A DNA stretch of 64,000 nucleotides from UBA4416 sp040389965 (GCA_040389965.1 JAZJZF010000023.1:80661-144660); one strand, 5' to 3'; shown: positions 16,938 to 27,184, counted from the stretch's first letter. The notes: generated by a model from the sequence alone, not told the origin. Translations and numbers: made by a program.

Positions 16938-19900
16938 CTAACGCATAATAACCAGTTTTCCCCAGCCTTTTTTAAAGTAAGAGTCTGCTTCTGTTTGTCT
17001 TTTTTCAATAGCATCGCCATTAAAGCGTGTGATCACTCGGTATAGGTAAACCCCATTTCCGAGCTTATCGCCAAACTGATCTTTTCCATCCCAGGCATAA
17101 TCTGTAATATTGCGGCCAATGCGAATATTTCCCAATTCGTTTTTTGTGATCTCACGAACCACTTTCCCCGTAATGGTCATAATCTGAATGATAAATATAT
17201 CCGGCATTTCGCTGCCAGTAAGTGTGAATACAAAGCGGGTAGAAGTACTGAAGGGATTAGGATAATTTAATACTTCCGTAATTGTTTGCTTGTTGATGAT
17301 CTCAAAGTCTATTGTATAATCATTATCGCCCGATACGTTGCGTGTCCTGTCTTTGGCTTGTACAATCAGTTTATATTTTCCATCCATCGCAAATTCGGGT
17401 TTCCATTCAATTTTGCAGGAGTTGTTAGGTAGTTGTGCAGGCGTAAATAATAAAGCATTGCTAAAAAATATCCTCTTTTCAGAAGCCTGATCGGGGTATT
17501 TGATAAAGACAGCAAAATCGGAAGTATCGTTTAATGCCAGAAATCTGTTTTCATCTTTTAATGTAACCAATATATGGGGTTTGGAAGAGACGATATCGCC
17601 ATTTAGGATGTGTGTTCCGTCAAAAGTCACGTCCAGCAAAGGATTTATATGGTCGCTGTTTACTTTAAATGGAATACGTGCGATGTTATTAAAGTGGTAT
17701 TGCTCTTTTTGATACCTGATGTGTGAAGGCGGATTTACATCGATCCACAAATAATTTTGCCCGGGGTATTCATAGCTGTTAAAGGTTATTGTATCTATTA
17801 ATACCTGCGTAGGAACAAACGGCCTTGCTTTTAATTTTTGCGGAAGAAAATGTTTAATACGGTCTTTATCTTCTATCCAATAAGTTACAATTAAACTATC
17901 ATTAAAAGGTAATATACCTATGTTTTCTATGGGGATATTAACCGCTAATTTTTCGCCTTCCTGTAAGGAATCGTTTGTGATCGTGAATCCCTTTTTAGGA
18001 TTAATAGCGCACTCCGGAGCCATGTCGTATAACACCTGCCACTTTTTTAATTGAGGAGGCGTTTTATAGACATCATCTCTCATCAATGCTACCAGTTGCA
18101 TATAAGGATATACCTGAGCATCGGCGTAAGTATCCAGATTATAGACATCTGTCATGTTAGCCGTAAAAGAAGCAACTGTATCTCTTGCACCGTTTACCTT
18201 AATACCAACTACTTTTAAAACAATAGTATCCTGGTTTGGAAGTTCAACCGGCCATTGTTTCCAGTGCAGGCTATTCCATTTAGCAGAAGGTCCTATGATT
18301 TCTGAGGCAATGTATCCGTTAGACCAATTGGTTTTAATGGAATCGTTCAGCACAACGATGTCATTGTGATGGGTAGCAAATTCTTCATGGGCTTGTCCAA
18401 TACTCATGCCCTTTCTTCCAAAAATAGCAATACTGAGGCTATCTGCAATGGTTCGTATATGGGCACTCCCAATACTTTCGAAGGCAGTGTACAGGGCGTT
18501 AGAATAGGTAGAAGCCTGGTGGCTTTGCTGTGAATAGGCCAGTACTTTAGTGTTTACAGGCAAGCTATTAAATAAGGAGAGTAAATCGCCTTGCCATATA
18601 TTGGCAGCAAAGCCACAATAATTTGAGGAGCCAAAATCAAATGCATATAAAGGCCGTGTTCCGTCGCAGTGGCAATTATTGTATGGACCCGGCCCTGGAT
18701 TAGGTGCATTGGCTGATATGGATTGCCTTGGTAAAGCACTGGTAGAATCAAAGATAACGATAGACCATCCATCCTGAGCGCAGCTCCATACAGCCATCTG
18801 AGAACTGTTAAGCGAATAAATGATCTGATCCCAGCCAATGCCGGATAGAAAACCGGTGCGGCACATAAGAGAGGACACGTCGTTTTCGAAATCGAATCTC
18901 CGTTGCGCTTTTTTGTATTTTACAAACTGATAGGTGTCATTTTTAAACTGATGAAAATGCGATTGTCCCCAGCCCGATTTATTGTCTATGACCTGGAAAG
19001 AACTCTCCCGCCATTTGTACGAATCCGTTATAAGTGTCGAATCTTTCGAAACACGCCAGAAATAAACGGTACTGTCTGCCAATGGCAGGTTAACTGTCCA
19101 TTCTATAACGCCACCCGCACTGCTTATTAATGTTGAATTAATGGGGTTTACAAATCGGTCGCAGGTATCGAGCTGGATCCTGTAATTTGTGACGGGTGCA
19201 AAAGGATCGGCAGTAGTTGCTTTTAATGTAATTTGGGGTACTTTGGGAACAATGGCATATTTGTATGGATACACAGGCACAACATCTCCACCCGATATAA
19301 AAAGATCGACTGTTCCGGTAGTAGCATTATTATTTTCCGATAATTCTGAGATCTCGTTATAAGAATCGATGTATACCCTAAAACTGTTCAGTCCTATGCC
19401 ATTATCATAATCTTTTAAAATATTAAAATGCAAAGTGTCAACGTTATATGGTGCTTTAATTTTGCGGAAATAGGTACTGGAATCTCCTGTTGCGAAATAC
19501 CGTTCTACCCTTACAACAAATGTATCTCTGATGGCTTTTCCGAAATTTCTGATGATCACATTAATTCCAATAGAATCAACAATGGATTGTATATCGAAAT
19601 AAACACTTGAGTTATTGATCTCGTAATCGGGCTTTGCAAAGGCATTGAGCTTAACCGCAGGATCTCCTTCCAGAGTCATTTCGAGTGATGTAATTTCCAG
19701 AAGTTGGTCGCTGAGTACGCTATTTTTAGTACAGGTATTTTTAATGGCGTCTCCAATGCCTTTATAATAAGTTTCGTATGCAATGGATTTATATAACTGC
19801 GACGAATACATGTTGAGCGGGTACACAATACCACTCGATGAGGAAGCAATAAAACCAATGCTTCCTTTATCCTGGATCATGGTGAAATTTTCGCTCGCGC

Positions 19901-21959
19901 TGTTTGCGTTAAGTGTGTGTATGTCGCCCGAATAACATGAGTTTGCAATAAAGAGCGGGTATTTATCTTTATTGCTGTATGCATTAGGGTCATCAATGGC
20001 CTGATCAAAACCACTTATCGAGCCATGCCCGAAAAACGTAATCATAGAAGCTCCATAATCGATCAGGCGTTTTACTGAATCACTTATTGTAATTTGAATG
20101 GGAGCAGTGGTTGTTTTTTTAAAGTTATAGACTGTTCCTCCGTATAGTGTATCACAAATGGTTACAGAATAACTTTGTAAATAGTTTTGAAACAACTGCT
20201 GCTGGCTCAAATCTGTACCTCCTGCAAAATGTAGCACATGCTTGTGCCAATCATCCGGTACTATTTTTTTTAATCCTGCTTCGTGCGACTTTACTTTATC
20301 AAGATAATAGTTTGCCTGCAGATCTGTTTTTGCTGAAATGCGACCAACCGGAATAAACGGAGCAGATGACTGAGAACCGTGAATGCCGGCCGTGAGTAAA
20401 TTATCTGATGGTGGAATACCCATGGTTGGTATATTACTGGCATTCCAGTATACCACATCTGATTTTACTTCTCCGTTTTTAAGTGATTTACCCAGCAAAA
20501 GCAAATACTTTGGAGGTGTAGGCAAACTATCGCCTAAATAATTGCAAAAGTTTTTTATAGCCAGGGGATTTTTTTTGTTTCCGTAGGCGAACTGGTCATA
20601 CAGCTCATCGATATAAGCAAGAATGACGTTGTGAGAACCACCATCTATACTTTGCCTGTAAGCTTTATAATCATTGGCAGATTGCTGGAGACCTTTATGA
20701 GACACGATCAGGTAAGCCGAATCGAGATTGCTACTCTTGTAGTCTACAAAAAAGCCTGACTGGTTTACAGGTGCCAGCGAAGTAATAGTGGTAATGTTGG
20801 AAGTATTACTTAAAAAACATTTTTTTTGCCCGGAAGAATTAGGAATAAGCGCTTTTACATTTGTGCCTGATACAATAGTTGGAATGTATTTATGATTGCT
20901 GAGATCATACAGAATGACCGAACCTGAAACAGAGACGTTTTGCAAATCAAGAAATGTTTTAGAGCCCGAAGAACTATTGTCGACATACATGGTTTGTTCG
21001 GAAGATCCGCCAAAATTGGGCGATTGGGGGTATTTTAAATAAATGTAATGGATGTTGGATGCACTGGTAATGCCGGTAAATAAAGAGTTGTTTACACTTG
21101 TAGCCCGAATATATGAACTATTCTGAAATTGATCTGCGGGGATCTGCCGTTCAATATTAAATTGCTGAAAACCCAGAAAAGTAGTGTCATGAATGCTTAC
21201 AAGAGAACCTGAATTGTTATAATATTCCAGTTTTATTTCGTGGTCGTATCCTGCGGTTAAATAATTTTCCGTGGTGCCCGAATAAGCTGTTTTTAAAAAG
21301 ACGGGCAATGCTGCAGAAGGATATATATTGAAATACGTAAAAGCAGTTTGTGTCGACTGGCCCTGTTGCAGGCCTATTCCATAGCCTTCGCCGGTTACAT
21401 ACCGTGGATCGGAAACAATATCAATAAATGTTCTTCCCAGCGAATAAATGTTGTTTGATGTGTGAACCCTTTCATTATAAAAATAATTTGCCGCAGTGTA
21501 ACCGCTGAAATTAATATCTGTTTCGATAGTGTTGCGCTTATTATTCAACGCATTGTTCCAGGTTAGGAAGGCATAATTGGTATCGTTAAACAAGGCTATG
21601 TAAGGATTTGGCAAACGGCTAATGCCTGTGTATACTACCGAATCGGTACTACAGTCATTCTTTTCAGCATAAAATTCTATATAGTCGGTGGCATTAAACA
21701 CATTATCGCTTTCGCCTGCAACGGTAATGTATTGCTCAACACCTTTTATAAAGAGCTGTAAATTTTTAGGATTGATAAAGTTTAACGGAATGCCACTATT
21801 AATGAGCGTTGTGGAATCTATTCTGTAAAGCCCGGTTTTGGGAATGTTAATGCGATAATGTTTCTGATTGTAATTGATCCATTCATTTCCATATTTCTGC
21901 GCCTGTAATGATAAAACAGTTAAAGCGAAAAAACACAGAGTGAATAAACGTTTTATCAT
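16938..21959 (-). CDS. giant C25 peptidase, PorU2-like type IX secretion sortase candidate
   Basis: At 1673 residues this is much longer than PorU (about 1150-1300). The signal peptide ends near LQAQ. A beta-rich N-terminal region is followed by a gingipain-type C25 domain (roughly 430-800) with the catalytic dyad His645 (FFGHGSISG) and Cys675 (IANSCYSG). Then come CARDB/Ig-like modules, a region at about 1050-1195 resembling ILEI/PANDER domains (ends IFGRKGMSIGQAHEE), and a FlgD-like Ig C terminus (LNYPNPFSTST ... DQFGDKLGNGVYLYRV). In T9SS, PorU cleaves cargo sorting domains and attaches A-LPS at the cell surface. It overlaps the PorV/PorQ gene by 4 bp (ATGA), so the two are translationally coupled. 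Confidence 0.82.
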   Translation of the reverse strand: MIKRLFTLCFFALTVLSLQAQKYGNEWINYNQKHYRINIPKTGLYRIDSTTLINSGIPLNFINPKNLQLFIKGVEQYITVAGESDNVFNATDYIEFYAEKNDCSTDSVVYTGISRLPNPYIALFNDTNYAFLTWNNALNNKRNTIETDINFSGYTAANYFYNERVHTSNNIYSLGRTFIDIVSDPRYVTGEGYGIGLQQGQSTQTAFTYFNIYPSAALPVFLKTAYSGTTENYLTAGYDHEIKLEYYNNSGSLVSIHDTTFLGFQQFNIERQIPADQFQNSSYIRATSVNNSLFTGITSASNIHYIYLKYPQSPNFGGSSEQTMYVDNSSSGSKTFLDLQNVSVSGSVILYDLSNHKYIPTIVSGTNVKALIPNSSGQKKCFLSNTSNITTITSLAPVNQSGFFVDYKSSNLDSAYLIVSHKGLQQSANDYKAYRQSIDGGSHNVILAYIDELYDQFAYGNKKNPLAIKNFCNYLGDSLPTPPKYLLLLGKSLKNGEVKSDVVYWNASNIPTMGIPPSDNLLTAGIHGSQSSAPFIPVGRISAKTDLQANYYLDKVKSHEAGLKKIVPDDWHKHVLHFAGGTDLSQQQLFQNYLQSYSVTICDTLYGGTVYNFKKTTTAPIQITISDSVKRLIDYGASMITFFGHGSISGFDQAIDDPNAYSNKDKYPLFIANSCYSGDIHTLNANSASENFTMIQDKGSIGFIASSSSGIVYPLNMYSSQLYKSIAYETYYKGIGDAIKNTCTKNSVLSDQLLEITSLEMTLEGDPAVKLNAFAKPDYEINNSSVYFDIQSIVDSIGINVIIRNFGKAIRDTFVVRVERYFATGDSSTYFRKIKAPYNVDTLHFNILKDYDNGIGLNSFRVYIDSYNEISELSENNNATTGTVDLFISGGDVVPVYPYKYAIVPKVPQITLKATTADPFAPVTNYRIQLDTCDRFVNPINSTLISSAGGVIEWTVNLPLADSTVYFWRVSKDSTLITDSYKWRESSFQVIDNKSGWGQSHFHQFKNDTYQFVKYKKAQRRFDFENDVSSLMCRTGFLSGIGWDQIIYSLNSSQMAVWSCAQDGWSIVIFDSTSALPRQSISANAPNPGPGPYNNCHCDGTRPLYAFDFGSSNYCGFAANIWQGDLLSLFNSLPVNTKVLAYSQQSHQASTYSNALYTAFESIGSAHIRTIADSLSIAIFGRKGMSIGQAHEEFATHHNDIVVLNDSIKTNWSNGYIASEIIGPSAKWNSLHWKQWPVELPNQDTIVLKVVGIKVNGARDTVASFTANMTDVYNLDTYADAQVYPYMQLVALMRDDVYKTPPQLKKWQVLYDMAPECAINPKKGFTITNDSLQEGEKLAVNIPIENIGILPFNDSLIVTYWIEDKDRIKHFLPQKLKARPFVPTQVLIDTITFNSYEYPGQNYLWIDVNPPSHIRYQKEQYHFNNIARIPFKVNSDHINPLLDVTFDGTHILNGDIVSSKPHILVTLKDENRFLALNDTSDFAVFIKYPDQASEKRIFFSNALLFTPAQLPNNSCKIEWKPEFAMDGKYKLIVQAKDRTRNVSGDNDYTIDFEIINKQTITEVLNYPNPFSTSTRFVFTLTGSEMPDIFIIQIMTITGKVVREITKNELGNIRIGRNITDYAWDGKDQFGDKLGNGVYLYRVITRFNGDAIEKRQTEADSYFKKGWGKLVIMR

Positions 21960-23035
21960 TTAATCAGTTTTTTAGTAATATCGACCTTTATCGTAAAAAT
22001 GTGGGAGTAGAGAGAGGTGGAAACATTCCCGATATTGGTCATCGCGTAATCAAGAGCAAATACTTTGTATTTGATACCTACGCCTATATTTGGCTGTACG
22101 GTAGTAACATCATTCCCCAATACGTTTTTCATTTTTTGAACATTACCGATACCACCGCGTAAAAAGATAATGCCTTTGTAGCCCGCTTCCAAACCAAAAG
22201 CCGGCTCCATACTCCAGGGATCTGTTTTAATAACCGTATTACGGGGACCATCAAAAGTGTTGATCAGGTTTAATTCGCCACCTACAGAAATTCTGTCACT
22301 CCAAACAAGCCAGGTGCGACTAACACCAAGAATTAATTTTGGAACGGTCACTTCCAATGAATTTGTAGGGATTTCGTTACCTGTTACGGCAAAGGTATTT
22401 TTTACATCGTCTGATAAAGTATAACTCCAGGCATTGAATGTTCCTGTAATATCACGGGCCATAGCGGCAAAACGCCATTTTTTATAATCGTACATAGCAC
22501 CCACATCGATCCCAAAGCCCCAGGCACCGCCAAATTCGCCCAGTTTACGACGTATGATTTTAGCATTGGCACCAATTTTTACACCTTTTAATTTGGGAAT
22601 ATTACGGGCGTATGATAACAATACAGCGGCATCCACAGCATTGAAGGATTTTAAACGCGAATAATCCACATTGCCATTGGCATCGATCAATTCGGTAGTA
22701 TTGGGAATATTATCAACCCCGAAACGGATAAAGGTTAAGCCCGCTACACTATTGCTGTCAATACGTTTGGAAACACCCACGAAATCATATTTGGCAATAC
22801 CGGCAAAATATTCGGCATGCATTAGGCCTACCTGAACATTGCTTTTCTGCAATAATAAACCCGATGGATTCCAGTAACCGGCCGTAACATCATTTACAGA
22901 AGCCACATTGGCATTAGCCATAGCCAAGGCACGAGCCCCAACACCAACACTTAAAAATTCATTACTGTATTTTGCTATTTGTGCAAAGCTCAGCCCTGAT
23001 ATAAAAAATAAGAGTACAAAAATTAAGTGCTTCAT
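21956..23035 (-). CDS. PorV/PorQ-family outer-membrane beta-barrel
   Basis: A 359-residue barrel of the FadL-like PorV/PorQ family. A signal peptide ending SGLSFAQ is followed by the family signature GVGARALAMANANVA and YWNPSGLL. The strands alternate up to the C terminus. PorV shuttles T9SS cargo between the translocon and the PorU sortase; PorQ-type proteins partner PorZ. Its position directly upstream of, and overlapping with, the C25 gene indicates a dedicated pair. Whether it acts as PorV or as a paralogue cannot be told from the sequence. Confidence 0.85.
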   Translation of the reverse strand: MKHLIFVLLFFISGLSFAQIAKYSNEFLSVGVGARALAMANANVASVNDVTAGYWNPSGLLLQKSNVQVGLMHAEYFAGIAKYDFVGVSKRIDSNSVAGLTFIRFGVDNIPNTTELIDANGNVDYSRLKSFNAVDAAVLLSYARNIPKLKGVKIGANAKIIRRKLGEFGGAWGFGIDVGAMYDYKKWRFAAMARDITGTFNAWSYTLSDDVKNTFAVTGNEIPTNSLEVTVPKLILGVSRTWLVWSDRISVGGELNLINTFDGPRNTVIKTDPWSMEPAFGLEAGYKGIIFLRGGIGNVQKMKNVLGNDVTTVQPNIGVGIKYKVFALDYAMTNIGNVSTSLYSHIFTIKVDITKKLIK

Positions 23036-23099
23036 GTTACGTGTTAATCTGTTAAAATTACGGAAATTTTCCCTGAATTTGTATGCTTAACAACGCAAT

Positions 23100-24029
23100 T
23101 TAAGGGACAATATTGTTAAAATCGGAAGCGATTTTTCGGGTATAAAGCCTCGCTCCGGAGTAAAGCATATGATAGTCATCGTCAAAAAAGGTGTTGTGTC
23201 CGCAGATGCTGCTATCAGTACTATAGTTGAAGAAAGGAATATGAGAGCGTTCGGCAATGTTCCGGTATTGGGTGATAATATATTCCCGGTTGACCATTTC
23301 CTTTCGGGCATCTTTGTAAACGGGCGACATGGTAAAGATCAGCCGGCAATGATTGTCCTTGCAAAAAACGATGATTGAATCCAGGTAATGCCGGTTTTCC
23401 GGATGAATAGAGCCGTAATAGGACGCGGTATAGTAATGGTCGTAATGTCCCACCGGGTTTTTATAAAAGCCATTTTTGTATGCTTCATCATCGCTGCCGG
23501 ATTTTCCTGTCCAGCCGCGGAGAGCCGTACTGAGACCATGGATGCCGGAATAGGGCAGGCTACAAAAAGGATTGTATTTAAATTGACCGAAACGCGGATC
23601 TATCTCTTTAAACCCCCTGTACAATACCCGATTGGAGAGGAACGGGAAATAACGCGGAAAATTAAAGATGGTATCGGTTTTTAAATGGCTGATATGGAAA
23701 TCGCATTCCAGGAAAACGGTTTCAGGCAGCTTGCTGTGTTGCAGATAAGATTTCAGAATCACATAAGCCATGCGCGTGGTGCCACCCGAGACACCAGCGT
23801 TGAAGCTATGCAAGCCCGTCAGTGAATCGAACAATGATACATCGAAATGCATTTCGGCCCTTGAAGAGCCCAGCACCAAAGTATTGTACGAATTATTTTT
23901 TAAAAAAATAGTCGCATATTTTTCATAAACGCCTTTCGGATTACGACGTCTGCCTTCATTGACAAACCATTGCAAGCTATACAACAGCAGAATTAATACA
24001 AAAGCATATATGGCAATCTTACGGATCAA
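23100..24029 (-). CDS. SGNH-like acyltransferase partner of MBOAT
   Basis: A 309-residue protein with one N-terminal membrane anchor (IYAFVLILLLYSL) and an extracytoplasmic SGNH-like fold. LVLGSSRAEMHF carries the nucleophile-loop serine in a GSSR variant of GDS, FNAGVSGGTTR is block II, and a C-terminal DDDYHM gives the DxxH pair. AlgJ/AlgX/DltD-like proteins of this kind take acyl groups from an MBOAT protein and pass them to a surface polymer. It overlaps the MBOAT gene by 4 bp. The acceptor is unknown. Confidence 0.75.
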   Translation of the reverse strand: MIRKIAIYAFVLILLLYSLQWFVNEGRRRNPKGVYEKYATIFLKNNSYNTLVLGSSRAEMHFDVSLFDSLTGLHSFNAGVSGGTTRMAYVILKSYLQHSKLPETVFLECDFHISHLKTDTIFNFPRYFPFLSNRVLYRGFKEIDPRFGQFKYNPFCSLPYSGIHGLSTALRGWTGKSGSDDEAYKNGFYKNPVGHYDHYYTASYYGSIHPENRHYLDSIIVFCKDNHCRLIFTMSPVYKDARKEMVNREYIITQYRNIAERSHIPFFNYSTDSSICGHNTFFDDDYHMLYSGARLYTRKIASDFNNIVP

Positions 24030-25432
24030 AACTGGAAATAGATAAATTGGTTAGCGTTAAAATTACCCAGAAGGAAAATTCCCGCGAGTGCTAAAATAAA
24101 AAAAGCAGCTTTATAAAAGCTGCTGAAACCTCTTATTTTATTAAGGAAGGCATATTCTTCGTTGGCTTCTTTCAGAAACATCAAAGCGATAAGCAGTACG
24201 CAGACCATTGGGAAAGATATACCGTTAATCGGTGTTAATTCATTAAGCAAAGATCCCGGATGAAAGGCCGTAAAAATCTGTTTGTAAATATATCCCAGAT
24301 CATGCATGGATAAAGCCCTGAAAGCAATGAGAGATAAAGTGTGAAAACCTATGAGATAAATCCAGCCAATAATTTTAGGTGCTTTAAAATCCGGAAAACG
24401 TTTAAGAATAAGGGTTTCAGCAATGAAGACAAGTCCATGCATGGAACCCCAAACTACAAAGGTGAAATTTGCGCCATGCCATAAGCCGCTAATGAGGAAT
24501 ACTAAAAAGATATTGAGAAGCCAACGTCGGTAGCTTACGCGATTCCCTCCAAGGCCAATGTATAAATAATCTCTGAACCAGGTAGTAATACTAATGTGGT
24601 TGCGGGTCCAGAATTCATGTAAAGATTTTGAAAATAAAGGACGACGCCAGTTCAGACTCAGGTTAATCCCAAAGAGTTTTGCCACACCGGTGGCAATATC
24701 CGAATAACCGCTAAAATCCGCATAGACCTGTACAACAAATAAAAAACCGGCTACCAGTAAGGTTGAACCGGAATAATGTTCTACATTATTAAAAATGGGT
24801 GTTACAATAGACGATAAATTATCGGCTATGACCATTTTTTTAAAGTAGCCCCAAATAGTTAGCTTGGCAAAAGCTTCCCAATCGATCCGTTTAAAATACT
24901 GCACTATTTTTAACTGCGGCATGAGGGAATTATACCTAACAATAGGCCCTGCTACCATATGTGGAAAAAAGGAAACATACAACAGGAAATCGGTGAGCGT
25001 ATCATCGGCTTTGTATTTGTTCCTGTAAACATCAATGGTGTAGCTGATAGACTGGAAGGTGTAAAAAGACAAACCGGCGGGAATAATCAGGGAATGTAAA
25101 ATGGAAAATTGAGAATGGAAAAGGGTATTGAATGAATTGTAGAAAAAAATAAAGTATTTGAAAATAAACAATACACCTATATTACAGCCAATGCTAAAGG
25201 CTACTAAAGCTTTCCTCCGTGTGGGTTGCTCCGAGGCTGAGATGAGTTTAGCTACATAAAAATCGAGTGCCGAAGTGCCCACCAACAGCAATAGAAACCA
25301 TGGGTTATAGGAAAAATAAAAATAGTAAGATGCAATCAATAAAAATACGTTCCGCCATTTTGGAACCAGAAACCAGTATATCATAAATACACAGGGCAGG
25401 AACACCAAAAATATGAGCGAATTAAATAACAT
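24026..25432 (-). CDS. MBOAT-family O-acyltransferase (AlgI/DltB-like)
   Basis: A 468-residue polytopic membrane protein with about 10-12 helices. The N terminus MLFNSLIFLVFLP is typical for AlgI-like proteins, as are HPHMVAGPI-type and FGIxLSxNWRRPLxSxSLxEFWxRWHI-like blocks (here LSLNWRRPLFSKSLHEFW). The conserved catalytic histidine is in SGLWHGANFTF. It carries acyl groups across the inner membrane for the SGNH partner. Around residue 100 the loop FHSQFSILHS is encoded by T/C-rich DNA resembling intergenic spacer sequence and may be a small in-frame insertion. Confidence 0.9.
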   Translation of the reverse strand: MLFNSLIFLVFLPCVFMIYWFLVPKWRNVFLLIASYYFYFSYNPWFLLLLVGTSALDFYVAKLISASEQPTRRKALVAFSIGCNIGVLFIFKYFIFFYNSFNTLFHSQFSILHSLIIPAGLSFYTFQSISYTIDVYRNKYKADDTLTDFLLYVSFFPHMVAGPIVRYNSLMPQLKIVQYFKRIDWEAFAKLTIWGYFKKMVIADNLSSIVTPIFNNVEHYSGSTLLVAGFLFVVQVYADFSGYSDIATGVAKLFGINLSLNWRRPLFSKSLHEFWTRNHISITTWFRDYLYIGLGGNRVSYRRWLLNIFLVFLISGLWHGANFTFVVWGSMHGLVFIAETLILKRFPDFKAPKIIGWIYLIGFHTLSLIAFRALSMHDLGYIYKQIFTAFHPGSLLNELTPINGISFPMVCVLLIALMFLKEANEEYAFLNKIRGFSSFYKAAFFILALAGIFLLGNFNANQFIYFQF

Positions 25433-25483
25433 CTTTTGTAAATATACAAACGATTTAATTTATATATATTTACACTGTAAAAA

Positions 25484-26239
25484 ATGAATCTTAAAAGACA
25501 CATACCAAATGCTCTGACTTGTTGCAACTTGTTGTGCGGTTGTGTGGCTATTGTACATGCTTTTGAAGGTAATCTGGTCTACGCTGCTTATCTGGTTGGG
25601 CTGGCAGCCGTGTTTGATTTTTTTGACGGTTTTGCGGCGCGTATGTTGCGTGTAGCTTCGCCTATTGGTAAAGACCTCGATAGTCTTGCAGATATGGTAA
25701 CGTTTGGCTTAGTGCCCGGTATCATTATGTTTCAACTGTTTTTACAAGTCATAGAAATGAGAGAAGGACGTTATTCCGACAGGAGTTGGGCCTCGGATCA
25801 TATGCATTACATGGCTTACACGGCTTTTATTATCCCTGTTTTATCTGCTATACGTTTGGCTAAGTTTAATAACGATACACGTCAGACAAGCTCTTTCATT
25901 GGATTACCAACACCTGCAAATGCTATTTTAATCAGTTCATTTCCGCTTATTCTGGTTCATACAAACTGGACAACGATTCAGGATGTTATTCAAAATCCCT
26001 GGTTTTTAGTTTTTATATCGGTATTGCTAAGTACTTTATTGATTTCTGAGATCCCTTTATTTGCGCTTAAATTCCGTACTTTTTCTTGGTTAGGAAATCG
26101 TACGCGTTATATTTTTTTAGCTTCAAGTCTTTTATTGTTGTGTCTATTCCAATATGTGGGCATTCCATTGATTATTGTGCTGTATATTTTAATGAGTATT
26201 AACAGCAATTATTTTGCGAAACGCAAAGAACGTGGCTAG
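25484..26239 (+). CDS. pssA: CDP-diacylglycerol--serine O-phosphatidyltransferase
   Basis: A 251-residue membrane enzyme making phosphatidylserine, the precursor of phosphatidylethanolamine. The CDP-alcohol phosphatidyltransferase motif is complete: Asp48-Gly49, Ala52-Arg53, Gly62, Asp66, Asp70 (DGFAAR ... GKDLDSLAD). The N terminus KRHIPNALTCCNLLCG matches PssA rather than PgsA. It is divergent from the MBOAT gene, with only 51 bp between the two starts and TATATTTA boxes in both directions. Confidence 0.9.
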   Translation: MNLKRHIPNALTCCNLLCGCVAIVHAFEGNLVYAAYLVGLAAVFDFFDGFAARMLRVASPIGKDLDSLADMVTFGLVPGIIMFQLFLQVIEMREGRYSDRSWASDHMHYMAYTAFIIPVLSAIRLAKFNNDTRQTSSFIGLPTPANAILISSFPLILVHTNWTTIQDVIQNPWFLVFISVLLSTLLISEIPLFALKFRTFSWLGNRTRYIFLASSLLLLCLFQYVGIPLIIVLYILMSINSNYFAKRKERG

Positions 26240-26400
26240 GGTCTACCCTTAGTAAAACACCAACGTTTATTTCAGAAAATTCTTCACGTTTTTTTTAGCT
26301 TTATGCAATATGGTTAAGAAATCTTAAATACTCCACAAACGCATGTTTTCGGATATAAGCGGTTACGCCGTTTCACATTATAATACCTACTTTTAATGCC

Positions 26401-27060
26401 GTGATAAAGCTGGAACAAATCCGAAAATCCTATCAGTTAAACGATACTTCTTTTGAAGTATTAAAAGGAATTGATATACATATTAGAGAAGGCGAGTTTG
26501 TTTCTATTATGGGTTCTTCGGGATCGGGGAAATCAACTCTTTTAAATATACTCGGGATTTTAGATAACTACGATTCGGGCGATTATATTTTAAATGACAC
26601 ACTCATCAAAGATCTGTCGCAAACCAAAGCGGCGCAGTTGCGGAACCGGTTTTTAGGATTTGTATTTCAATCGTTTAATTTATTGTCTTTTAAAAATGCG
26701 ATGGAAAATGTAGCTCTGCCATTGTATTATCAAAAAGTATCGCGTAAAGAGCGCAATGCAAAAGCAATGGAATACCTCGAAATGGTTGGTTTAAAAGACT
26801 GGGCAGAACATTTGCCAAACGAAATGAGCGGTGGACAAAAACAACGTGTTGCTATAGCCCGTGCGCTTATCGGAAATCCGAAAGTTATTTTTGCTGATGA
26901 ACCAACAGGCGCTCTGGATTCGCAAACCTCTATTGAAGTCATGGATATTTTTAAAGACATCAATAAGCAGGGAAAAACAATTGTGCTGGTAACACACGAA
27001 AATGATATTGCTGCATTAACAGACAGAACCATTCGGTTAAAAGACGGACTCATTATTTAA
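26401..27060 (+). CDS. ABC transporter ATP-binding protein, MacB/LolD type
   Basis: A 219-residue ATPase powering the two FtsX-type permeases downstream. Walker A is GSSGSGKST, the signature is EMSGGQKQRVAIARAL, and Walker B is VIFADEPTGALD, followed by the H-loop VTHE. The start is GTG 26401; no ATG fits before the first conserved strand. The order ATPase, permease, permease, adaptor indicates a MacAB-like tripartite exporter, with the outer-membrane channel encoded elsewhere. Confidence 0.92.
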   Translation: MIKLEQIRKSYQLNDTSFEVLKGIDIHIREGEFVSIMGSSGSGKSTLLNILGILDNYDSGDYILNDTLIKDLSQTKAAQLRNRFLGFVFQSFNLLSFKNAMENVALPLYYQKVSRKERNAKAMEYLEMVGLKDWAEHLPNEMSGGQKQRVAIARALIGNPKVIFADEPTGALDSQTSIEVMDIFKDINKQGKTIVLVTHENDIAALTDRTIRLKDGLII

Positions 27061-27175
27061 TTATAAGTGATGAATTATAAGTTATGAGATATACAATAAA
27101 TGTGCTTTAGCTTAAAACGGAAAAAAATAAATTGATAAAATACTAAACTCATCATTCATAACTTATATCTTATAA
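27061..27175. repeat. imperfect inverted repeat in ABC-operon spacer
   Basis: The 124-bp spacer between ATPase and first permease has AT-rich arms 27061-27088 and 27148-27175 (TTATAAG..ATAAGTTATGA and its near reverse complement). It resembles the ATAACTTATA-type spacer repeats common in Bacteroidota. There is no ORF and no T-run terminator. Confidence 0.5.
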
Positions 27176-27184
27176 CTAAACAAG

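Noticed and set aside
27061..27175. Inverted repeat in the ABC operon as an insertion sequence
   Set aside because: No ORF between the arms and the arms are imperfect and AT-rich; a spacer repeat is more likely.
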